Shown here: piece by piece, positions 1 through 5,515 of the stretch
Layout of the letters: every line of letters begins with the position of its first letter
Position numbering within the stretch: the first letter of the stretch is position 1
Origin: an uncultured Desulfuromonadales bacterium
GTDB lineage: Bacteria; Desulfobacterota; Desulfuromonadia; Desulfuromonadales; Geopsychrobacteraceae
Assembly (NCBI GenBank): GCA_945788205.1
Contig: CALZLE010000360.1
Span: 1-5,515 of the forward strand
DNA: 5,515 nt
Reading direction: 5' to 3'
Notes under the pieces: generated by a model
Told to the model about the DNA's origin: nothing
The model's input: the letters and a program-made list of their open reading frames with translations, nothing else
The model's database searches: none
Translations under genes and position numbers: made by a program

Positions 1-5
1 CTTCA

Positions 6-21
6 ATCCACCGTGGTGGAT
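6..21. repeat. Short inverted repeat beyond the htrA terminator
   Basis: Arms ATCCACC and GGTGGAT (7 bp each) are separated by 2 bases, forming a near-palindrome. It lies downstream of the htrA terminator in minus-strand terms. No T-run follows on either strand within view, so it is more likely a protein-binding site, or part of a promoter region for a gene beyond the window edge, than a terminator. The function is unknown. Confidence 0.4.
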
Positions 22-48
22 GGAGAGGTTCTTTTGGGCAAACAGAAC

Positions 49-79
49 AAAAAAAATGGGGAATCCTGCTGATTCCCCA
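49..79 (-). terminator. Intrinsic terminator of the receiver-htrA operon
   Basis: Read on the minus strand, a perfect 9-bp stem (TGGGGAATC with GATTCCCCA, positions 79-71 and 65-57) closes an AGCAG loop. It is followed at once by eight T residues (56-49). This is a classical Rho-independent terminator, placed 82 bases after the htrA stop codon. It is also the third hairpin of the repeated RNA element described separately. Confidence 0.9.
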
Positions 80-150
80 AAAGTGAACGTTGGAGGTAAC
101 GTTCGTCATATGTTGTGGAAACCGACCGGCGCTGAGCAGGGCGCCGGTCG
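49..150 (-). ncRNA. Putative 3'-UTR small RNA, copy 1, after htrA
   Basis: This stretch begins 11 bases past the htrA stop codon and ends in the operon terminator. It folds into three hairpins. The first is a 10-bp GC stem (150-141 with 132-123) with loop CCTGCTCA. The second is a 7-bp stem (104-98 with 91-85) with loop ACCTCC. The third is the terminator hairpin with loop AGCAG. The order of hairpins and all three loop motifs recur in the intergenic element at 2225-2339, so this is more than a plain terminator. No promoter is visible just upstream within htrA. If a stable RNA is made, it most likely comes from processing of the htrA mRNA 3' end, as CpxQ is released from cpxP in enterobacteria (analogy only). 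The ACCTCC loop could pair with Shine-Dalgarno sequences. I do not recognise a named RNA family. The 5' end is a guess. Confidence 0.6.
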
Positions 151-160
151 ATCCGGTGGA

Positions 161-1606
161 TCAGTCTTTTAGTTTCAGTGCCAGGTAGCGGTTGGCGTCT
201 CCTTGCCGAACCAGCAGCAGAACGGTTTTCTTATCCGTTTCCTTAATCATCTTTTTCACCTGATGTGCTTCTGTGACCGCTTTGCGGTTTACCTCTTCGA
301 TCAAGTCGCCACGCTCGATGCCGGCCCGGTCGGCGATCGACCCGGTCTCGACAGCTGTTACCAGTACTCCCTTAGCACCTTCGTAGCCAAACTGTTCGGC
401 CAGCTCCGGTGTCAGCTTTTGTAAGTTCAGACCAAGCTTTGGTAGTTTATCGGCGCTGATCGGTTGTCCCTTATCATCCGTTTCTAACGAGCCGATGGTG
501 ACTTTGACCATTTTTTTCTTGCCGTTGCGAAGGACCGTCAATGTCACGTCCGTACCGGGGCGGGTCAGGGCAATGCCGTTGCGGAACGTAGCCACTTTAT
601 CGACCTTTTTGCCATTTACTTTTAGGATCACATCGCCTTGCTTCAGGCCGGCTTTTTCTGCCGGGGAATCTTCGATGACCTGAGCAACCAGAATCCCATC
701 GCTTTGCTTTAGATCAAAGGATTCTGCCAAGTCCTGAGTGATATCCTGAATGTAGACGCCCAAGCGGCCACGTGTGACGCTGCCATGCTCGACCAGTTGC
801 TCGCGGATGTTTTTCACCATGTTGATCGGAATGGCAAAGCCGATTCCCATATAGCCGCCGCTGCGACTGAAGATGGCAGTATTCATGCCGATGACTTCTG
901 AGTCCAGGTTGACCAGCGGTCCACCGGAGTTGCCCGGATTAATCGCTGCATCAGTCTGAATAAAGTTTTCGTAGTCGGTCAGGCCGATGCCGCTGCGTCC
1001 TTTAGCGCTGACGATTCCGGCAGTCAGGGTGTGAGATAAGCCAAATGGGTTGCCGAAAGCCAGCACCCAGTCGCCCACTTCCATCTTGTCAGAGTTTCCG
1101 AGCTCGAGAAACGGCAGCTTCTCATCCGCCTCAATCTTGATCAGCGCGACGTCGGTCGGCGGATCGGTGCCGATGGTTTTGGCGGTAAATTCACGCCCAT
1201 CGAGCAGCCGGACTGTGACTTTATCCGCGTCACCAACGACGTGGTTGTTGGTCATGATGTAGCCGTCATCGGAGATGATAAAGCCGGATCCCTGGCCCAT
1301 CGATTGGCGCTTTTTCTGATTATGCGGGTTTTGCTTTTGGTTCGGCTGACCGAAAAACCGGCGAAAAAATTCATCGCCGAAGGGGCTGTTGCCAAAAGGA
1401 TTGCTCATCTGCTGCTGGGCAACCTCTTTTTCCACTTGAATATAAACCACCGCTTGAGACACCTGTTTGGCGACACTGCGGAAGGCTTTGCCCGATTCGC
1501 GCAAACTTTCCAGGCCGGCATCCTGTGCCATAGCAGAAAAAGTGCTGCCGACGATAAGCATCAGGGACAGCAGGGCGTACAAAAGTAATTTCGATGTTTT
1601 CATCAT
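161..1606 (-). CDS. htrA: HtrA/DegP-family periplasmic serine protease-chaperone, two PDZ domains
   Basis: This envelope protease degrades or holds misfolded periplasmic proteins. The product is 481 residues, a normal length for DegP/DegQ. A signal peptide is clear: K3/K6, a hydrophobic stretch at about 7-24, then AMA at 25-27 as the likely cleavage site. A Gln/Asn/Phe/Pro-rich loop (about 62-102) precedes the trypsin-like domain. The catalytic triad is intact: H122 in TNNHVV, D152 in TDVALI and S227 in GNSGGP. PDZ1 spans about 280-370 and PDZ2 about 385-478. Two adjacent ATG codons begin the frame. The AGGAG at 1614-1610 lies 3 bases from the first and 6 from the second, so translation probably starts at 1603, giving 480 residues. 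The gene sits 7 bp after the receiver gene, whose stop codon lies inside this ribosome binding site, so the two are likely translationally coupled. Expression is inferred to come from the sigma-54 promoter at 2063-2078. DegP versus DegQ assignment cannot be settled here. Confidence 0.96.
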   Translation of the reverse strand: MMKTSKLLLYALLSLMLIVGSTFSAMAQDAGLESLRESGKAFRSVAKQVSQAVVYIQVEKEVAQQQMSNPFGNSPFGDEFFRRFFGQPNQKQNPHNQKKRQSMGQGSGFIISDDGYIMTNNHVVGDADKVTVRLLDGREFTAKTIGTDPPTDVALIKIEADEKLPFLELGNSDKMEVGDWVLAFGNPFGLSHTLTAGIVSAKGRSGIGLTDYENFIQTDAAINPGNSGGPLVNLDSEVIGMNTAIFSRSGGYMGIGFAIPINMVKNIREQLVEHGSVTRGRLGVYIQDITQDLAESFDLKQSDGILVAQVIEDSPAEKAGLKQGDVILKVNGKKVDKVATFRNGIALTRPGTDVTLTVLRNGKKKMVKVTIGSLETDDKGQPISADKLPKLGLNLQKLTPELAEQFGYEGAKGVLVTAVETGSIADRAGIERGDLIEEVNRKAVTEAHQVKKMIKETDKKTVLLLVRQGDANRYLALKLKD

Positions 1607-1609
1607 CAG

Positions 1610-1614
1610 CTCCT
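1610..1614 (-). promoter_or_regulatory. Ribosome binding site of htrA
   Basis: AGGAG on the minus strand overlaps the final base positions of the receiver gene's TGA stop. Its spacing is 3 bases to the ATG ending at 1606 and 6 bases to the ATG ending at 1603, which favours the second Met. The overlap with the upstream stop codon suggests coupled translation. Confidence 0.75.
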
Positions 1615-2024
1615 CAGGAATGTTCTGGTTGTGGATTGCGGAGGCTGGTTTTGCGAACCAACTTGATCATCTCATCCAGGTCAAAAGGTTTGTCGATAGT
1701 AACGGCAGCGCCGAAGCGCTCTGCAAGTTCATGGGTTTGTCGGTCGCCGAAAGCGGTCATACAGATAAAGGGTGGCCGCTGACGCTTTTCCAGCTGCATT
1801 TCGAGAACTTCCAGGCCGGTCAGGGCAGGCATCCGCAGGTCACTGATAATCAGGTCGAAGGGGTCGCCTTCTTCCAATCTTTCCATCAGGTCGAGGCCGT
1901 TGGTACAGCAGGTGACCAGATAGCCCGCACGGGTTAAGGTAAAGTCGAGCAGCTCACGCAGTGCGGCATCATCTTCGGCGAGTAGAATGTGTGGATGAGT
2001 GTCAAGACAGACAGCTTCCATCAT
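1614..2024 (-). CDS. Stand-alone response-regulator receiver domain protein
   Basis: This is a CheY-like single receiver domain of 136 residues with no output domain. The key residues are present: acidic pocket E17/D18/D19 (LLAEDDA), phospho-acceptor D62 (SDLRMP), T90 (MTAFGD) and K112 (DKPFD). The AFG after T90 and the overall style resemble NtrC-type receivers, so it may be derived from or share a kinase with the neighbouring activator. The start at 2024 is supported by AGGAG at 2035-2031, 6 bases upstream; a second ATG follows directly. It is the first gene of a two-gene unit with htrA, 7 bp apart, 28 bases below the predicted sigma-54 start. With no DNA-binding region, likely roles are phosphate sink, modulator of the kinase, or protein-protein adaptor. 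These are inferences. The partner kinase is probably, but not provably, the one encoded at 3808-5286. Confidence 0.93.
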   Translation of the reverse strand: MMEAVCLDTHPHILLAEDDAALRELLDFTLTRAGYLVTCCTNGLDLMERLEEGDPFDLIISDLRMPALTGLEVLEMQLEKRQRPPFICMTAFGDRQTHELAERFGAAVTIDKPFDLDEMIKLVRKTSLRNPQPEHS

Positions 2025-2030
2025 GTAAAT

Positions 2031-2035
2031 CTCCT
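2031..2035 (-). promoter_or_regulatory. Ribosome binding site of the receiver gene
   Basis: AGGAG on the minus strand lies 6 bases before the ATG ending at 2024, fixing the upper of two adjacent Met codons as the preferred start. It sits in a short (about 28-nt) leader after the predicted sigma-54 transcription start. Confidence 0.8.
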
Positions 2036-2062
2036 ATGAGTAATAAACTGCTGACTTTATAA

Positions 2063-2078
2063 CGCAACCTGTGTGCCA
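2063..2078 (-). promoter_or_regulatory. Sigma-54 (-24/-12) promoter of the receiver-htrA operon
   Basis: The minus strand reads TGGCACACAGGTTGCG, against the consensus TGGCAC-N5-TTGC. The invariant GG (2077-2076) and GC (2065-2064) are separated by exactly 10 bases. The predicted start is near 2052, giving a leader of about 28 nt. A pair of palindromic activator sites lies upstream at 2122-2154, as required for an enhancer-dependent promoter. The match is close to perfect and its position directly before a gene makes chance unlikely. Confidence 0.88.
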
Positions 2079-2121
2079 AGTACGATGCTTGGAAAAACAG
2101 CGGGTTAGCGAGGCCCTGGTT

Positions 2122-2154
2122 GGGGCATTGTTCCCCTGTGGGGCAAAATACCCC
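2122..2154. promoter_or_regulatory. Tandem palindromic enhancer sites for the htrA promoter
   Basis: Two 15-bp sites, 2122-2136 and 2140-2154, are separated by 3 bp. On the minus strand they read GGGGAACAATGCCCC and GGGGTATTTTGCCCC, both fitting GGGGN5TGCCCC. Their centres (2129 and 2147) are 18 bp apart and about 77 and 95 bp upstream of the predicted start. The same arrangement recurs at 2408-2440 before the other sigma-54 promoter. The obvious candidate to bind them is the NtrC-type activator encoded next door, whose C-terminal Fis-type helix-turn-helix would bind as a dimer per palindrome. That pairing is inferred. Confidence 0.82.
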
Positions 2155-2224
2155 ACCTGATGGTTTGTATACGTAGTGAGTCTCATTCTGTAGGGAGGGT
2201 CGAGTCTGAAACTGAAAAGCGGGC

Positions 2225-2262
2225 AAAGAAAACGGGGAACCCTGCTGAAGTTCCCCGTTTTC
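2225..2262 (-). terminator. Intrinsic terminator of the intergenic small RNA
   Basis: On the minus strand a perfect 13-bp stem (2262-2250 with 2240-2228) closes a 9-base loop, TTCAGCAGG. The 3' arm and tail read GTTTTCTTTG, so the U-tract is interrupted by one C but is adequate. It isolates the element transcribed from the promoter at 2350-2365 from the htrA promoter downstream. The stem is also symmetrical enough to work, less well, from the other strand. Confidence 0.82.
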
Positions 2263-2339
2263 GAGCGTTGGAGGTAACACCCTTTTGACAGAACCGGTAA
2301 CTGTCGTTGAGCAGAACGACGGTCGCCGATTGGCTTTGT
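2225..2339 (-). ncRNA. Putative sigma-54-dependent small RNA, copy 2
   Basis: A non-coding stretch of about 115 nt runs from the predicted start of the sigma-54 promoter at 2350-2365 to the terminator at 2228-2262. It has no ATG on the minus strand. Three hairpins occur in order. The first is a 6-bp stem (2320-2315 with 2308-2303) with loop CTGCTC. The second is a 5-bp stem (2280-2276 with 2269-2265) with loop ACCTCC. The third is the 13-bp terminator hairpin with AGCAG in its loop. The same order and loop motifs occur after htrA (49-150). In the second stem an A-U pair of copy 1 is replaced by G-C here and a C-G by U-G, which supports a conserved RNA fold. The ACCTCC loop resembles the anti-Shine-Dalgarno tail of 16S rRNA. 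Likely role: a trans-acting RNA that blocks ribosome binding on target mRNAs (inference). The family is not recognised. Confidence 0.75.
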
Positions 2340-2349
2340 TTTACAGATT

Positions 2350-2365
2350 AGCAAGTGGTATGCCA
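2350..2365 (-). promoter_or_regulatory. Sigma-54 (-24/-12) promoter of the intergenic small RNA
   Basis: The minus strand reads TGGCATACCACTTGCT, with the invariant GG (2364-2363) and GC (2352-2351) exactly 10 bases apart and a full TTGC at -12. The predicted start is near 2339. No protein gene with a ribosome binding site follows before the terminator at 2228-2262, so the product should be a short RNA. A tandem palindrome pair lies upstream at 2408-2440. A small inverted repeat, TACAG-N5-CTGTA (2367-2381), sits just upstream and is AT-rich, possibly helping DNA bending. Confidence 0.87.
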
Positions 2366-2407
2366 ATACAGAAATGCTGTAAACAGGGATTTTAGGTTCC
2401 AGAAGCT

Positions 2408-2440
2408 GGGGCAAAACACCCCTCCGGGGCATTTTGCCCC
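2408..2440. promoter_or_regulatory. Tandem palindromic enhancer sites for the small-RNA promoter
   Basis: Two 15-bp sites, 2408-2422 and 2426-2440, are separated by 3 bp. On the minus strand they read GGGGTGTTTTGCCCC and GGGGCAAAATGCCCC, both fitting GGGGN5TGCCCC. Centres at 2415 and 2433 are 18 bp apart and about 76 and 94 bp upstream of the predicted start. The pair begins 3 bp after the stop codon of the activator gene. If transcribed, the outer arms (GGGGCAAAA and TTTTGCCCC) could also pair into a hairpin at the 3' end of the activator mRNA. No T-run follows, and the duplicated geometry argues that DNA binding is the main role. Confidence 0.82.
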
Positions 2441-2443
2441 GCT

Positions 2444-3807
<1,364 letters not shown>

Positions 3808-3811
<4 letters not shown>

Positions 3812-5286
3812 GTGCTCGCTCCACTTTTCTCCAGCGGCAAGTACGCGTTAAAGCAGCTGCCTTGGCCGGATGTGCTGTCGACATCGATCCAGCCACCATG
3901 TTCCTCCATAATGCCATAAGCTATCGATAAGCCGAGTCCGGTGCCCTGCCCGACATCCTTGGTGGTGAAAAAGGGATCGAAAATATGGCTCAGATCTTCA
4001 GCAGAGATTCCACTGCCCTGATCACGGACCTGTAATGAGCACCAGTTTCCGGAGTTGTCGGCAAATTTATCCGGCAGAGAGTCGGTTTTTGCCACGGTGG
4101 CCTGCAATTTGAGGGTGCCGCCATCCGGCATTGCTTGAATGCCGTTGAGGGCCAGGTTGAGCAGCACCTGTTGCAGTTGTCCAGGGTCGGCATTAACGGA
4201 GAGTGGCTGCTCAGCTTCCTTTAATTGCAGGGTGACTTTTTGCTCTTTGGCGCTTGGTTCGAGGAGCGGCAATACACTGCGCAGGACCGAATTCAGATCA
4301 ACCGGCTGTTTGCGCGCCTCATCGCGGCGGGCAAAGCTGAGCAGTTGGCGCATAATACTGGTCATCCGCTCTGCCTGTTCGCCGATAATCCCGGCCGAAC
4401 GGGCGACATCCTCTTCAGAAAGCCCGGCGCTGTTGATCAACTTGGCCCGACCGCTGATGACGTTGAGGGGGGTGCCAAGTTCATGGGCCATGCCGGCAGA
4501 CAGCTTCCCCAGAGTTGCCAAGCGCTCCGTGTGGCGGAGCTTTTCCAATGCTTCGATTTTTTCCTGATTGGCGGTCTGTTCCGCTTCCCGGGCTTCTGCC
4601 AACTGGGTGCGCATCCGTTCAATGGTTTCGCCCAGATCGGACAGTTCGTCACTGCCCGAGAGATTCAGACTGGTGCTGAAATCACCGGTGCCGATCCGTT
4701 CAGCCTGAGCACGTAAATGGCGCATCGGTCGGTTGATCCAGAGGCTGCCGAGAAGTCCAGTCAATGTCAGACTACAGATGACCATTGCGCCGACCACCAT
4801 CGCCGAACGCCGCAAACTCTCTTCGACATAGTCGTGCAGCTCGTTCATCGACTCCGACAGCTCGATGGCGCCAATCCGGTCGCCGTCGATCAGTAGCGGC
4901 AGATAAGTGAGCAGGAAATCATGCCCCTCGGGAGAAGCGGCCAACAGGGCAACGGTCTCCTCCTCAAACAGATCATCGAGTTTTTCAATCGGTACGCGCG
5001 GCTGATATATTTTTTCGGTCTCTTCCTCCACCCAAACCCAGCGCACCAGGGTTTCACCGTGCGCTTCGTTGGCTCGACCCAAAAACCCGATCGCCTCTTT
5101 CTCACCGCGCTGTTGCCAGATTTCGGTGACCATGACGCGTAAACTTTCACCCAGATGGCGCGCTTCGCGGCTGAGACTTTTTTTCAGCTGCTCGCGTTCG
5201 CGCTGGATTGAATAATAGCTGTAAATAGAAAAAATCAGGGCAATGCCCAACAGGACAGCTAGGATGATTTTTATCGTCAGGCGCAT
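3808..5286 (-). CDS. Membrane-bound sensor histidine kinase (NtrB/ZraS-like class)
   Basis: This 492-residue kinase partners the activator encoded directly after it. Transmembrane helix 1 is at about 5-25 and helix 2 at about 162-184. They enclose a periplasmic sensor region of about 135 residues that I cannot assign to a named fold. A HAMP segment (about 185-237) and a short charged coiled coil (about 225-255) follow. The DHp domain carries H268 in AHELGTPLNV. The ATPase domain has the N box N377/N381, G1 DQGSGI (422-427), F box FDPFFTTK (436-443) and G2 GQGTGLGLS (446-454). No PAS domain is apparent. The ATG start is followed by an ideal membrane anchor (MRLTIKIILAVLL), although its ribosome binding site is weak. 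The stop overlaps the activator start by 4 bp. Signal: unknown; linkage to htrA suggests periplasmic damage, metal or another envelope stress (inference). Confidence 0.95.
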
Positions 5287-5300
5287 GTTTTGGTCCGGTC

Positions 5301-5324
5301 AAAAGGATAGATTGGTTCTATCCT
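5301..5324 (-). terminator. Weak hairpin in the leader of the kinase gene
   Basis: On the minus strand AGGATAG (5324-5318) pairs with CTATCCT (5310-5304) around a 7-base loop, followed by TTT. It could be a weak terminator for the transporter gene ending at 5352. It overlaps the predicted -10 element and start region of the kinase promoter, so it may instead be an operator or part of the kinase mRNA leader. The stem is short and AT-rich, so termination would be inefficient. Confidence 0.4.
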
Positions 5325-5348
5325 GCGTTTCCCTTGCAGCGTTGTCAA
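5320..5348 (-). promoter_or_regulatory. Sigma-70-like promoter for the kinase-activator operon
   Basis: On the minus strand a perfect TTGACA (5348-5343) is followed after 17 bases by CAGGAT (5325-5320), which matches the -10 consensus TATAAT at only three of six positions. It lies between the transporter stop and the kinase ATG at 5286. There is no sigma-54 motif or GGGGN5TGCCCC palindrome here, suggesting the kinase and activator are made at a basal level rather than autoactivated. Confidence 0.5.
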
Positions 5349-5351
5349 GCG

Positions 5352-5515
5352 TCAGCTGTTGCGGCGTGGCAGGTTGAACAGTGCCAGTCCGGAGAAAATA
5401 ATCAGGATTCCGTAAAGATGATAATTCTGAAAACGTTCACCTAAAAACAGGATCGCCATTAACGAAGCAAACAGTGGGATCAGGTTGATGTAAAGCCCGG
5501 CCTGGTTGGCGCCGA
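5352..5515 (-). CDS. EamA/DMT-family transporter, C-terminal fragment (runs off the window)
   Basis: Only the last 53 residues are present, in frame to a TGA at 5354-5352; the rest lies beyond the right edge. The fragment begins GANQAGLYINLIPLFASLMA, typical of the penultimate helix of the second EamA repeat. It continues with ILFLGERF and the last membrane helix (YHLYGILIIFSGLALFNL), then a short basic tail, RRNS. These features match drug/metabolite superfamily exporters with ten helices. The substrate cannot be told. It reads in the same direction as the kinase with a 65-bp gap containing a promoter-like sequence, so it is probably a separate transcription unit without a direct functional link. 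Confidence 0.85.
   Translation of the reverse strand, partial: GANQAGLYINLIPLFASLMAILFLGERFQNYHLYGILIIFSGLALFNLPRRNS

Noticed and set aside
92..172. Plus-strand GGAGG followed by ATG at 110, which could encode a peptide of about 20 residues
   Set aside because: The GGAGG is the complement of the ACCTCC hairpin loop, spacing to the ATG is long, the frame ends antisense to htrA, and copy 2 has no matching ATG.
1241..1588. Plus-strand open frames of 60-160 codons opposite htrA, the activator and the kinase
   Set aside because: They are antisense shadows of well-supported genes, lack ribosome binding sites and show no recognisable protein motifs.
2076..2092. Inverted repeat CCAAG-N7-CTTGG overlapping the -24 element of the htrA promoter
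   Set aside because: The arms are only 5 bp and there is no equivalent at the other promoter, so it may be chance; a repressor site cannot be excluded.
2221..2323. Reading the repeated element on the plus strand as a CsrA-binding RNA with GGA in its loop, or as a GEMM-like riboswitch
   Set aside because: The sigma-54 promoter and the T-run of copy 1 are on the minus strand, and conserved c-di-GMP riboswitch core sequences are not visible. In copy 2 one stem fits the plus strand better (a G-U instead of a C-A mismatch at 2302/2321) and another fits the minus strand better, so folding alone does not decide the strand.
2367..2381. Inverted repeat TACAG-N5-CTGTA, considered as an extra activator or IHF site
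   Set aside because: It does not match the GGGGN5TGCCCC motif, has no counterpart at the htrA promoter, and nearby sequence only poorly fits the IHF consensus.
2034..2432. A 132-codon open frame on the minus strand across the activator-receiver gap
   Set aside because: It runs through the palindromes, both sigma-54 promoters and the RNA terminator, has no ribosome binding site, and its translation has no domain-like pattern. The overlapping 92-codon frame at 2002-2280 fails for the same reasons.
2408..2440. Palindromes considered as the terminator of the kinase-activator operon
   Set aside because: The stems are strong, but no T-run follows and the same unit at 2122-2154 does not follow any gene. 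The shared distance to sigma-54 promoters explains them better as binding sites.

Overview
The window looks like a Gram-negative chromosome segment of roughly 50-55% GC. The histidine kinase, NtrC-type activator, sigma-54 promoters and HtrA protease, together with the codon and protein style, suggest a deltaproteobacterial (Desulfuromonadales-like) organism. That placement is an inference, not something the sequence proves. All genes read on the minus strand, so the biological order runs from the right end of the window to the left.

Layout in transcription order: the last 53 codons of an EamA/DMT-type membrane transporter (5515-5352); a short spacer with a sigma-70-like promoter (about 5348-5320) and a small hairpin; a membrane histidine kinase (5286-3808) overlapping by 4 bp an NtrC-family sigma-54 activator (3811-2444); a 419-bp intergenic region (2443-2025); a stand-alone receiver protein (2024-1614); an HtrA/DegP periplasmic serine protease (1606-161); and a structured 3' region ending in a strong intrinsic terminator (about 150-49).

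The notable part is the intergenic region plus the htrA 3' region. The intergenic region holds two sigma-54 (-24/-12) promoters with exact 10-bp GG-GC spacing. Each is preceded by a 33-bp tandem pair of 15-bp palindromes (GGGGN5TGCCCC, N3, GGGGN5TGCCCC). The geometry is the same to within one base: palindrome centres lie about 76 and 94 bp upstream of the predicted start for one promoter, and about 77 and 95 bp for the other. The first promoter drives no protein gene. It leads into a compact 115-nt structured element (2339-2225) that ends in a 13-bp terminator hairpin, which I read as a small RNA. The second promoter drives the receiver-htrA operon. A second copy of the RNA element lies immediately after the htrA stop codon. 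The two copies share three ordered hairpins: a CUGCUC loop, an ACCUCC (anti-Shine-Dalgarno) loop, and a terminator hairpin with an AGCAG loop. Paired substitutions support the middle stem.

Model (inference): the kinase senses an envelope signal and phosphorylates the activator. The activator binds both palindrome pairs and switches on the small RNA and the receiver-htrA operon together. HtrA degrades or refolds damaged periplasmic proteins. The RNAs would bind Shine-Dalgarno sequences of target mRNAs and reduce synthesis of envelope proteins. The receiver protein could drain phosphate from the kinase as feedback. This would be a sigma-54 counterpart of the sigma-E/MicA/RybB and Cpx/CpxQ circuits. 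I do not recognise the RNA element as a named family.
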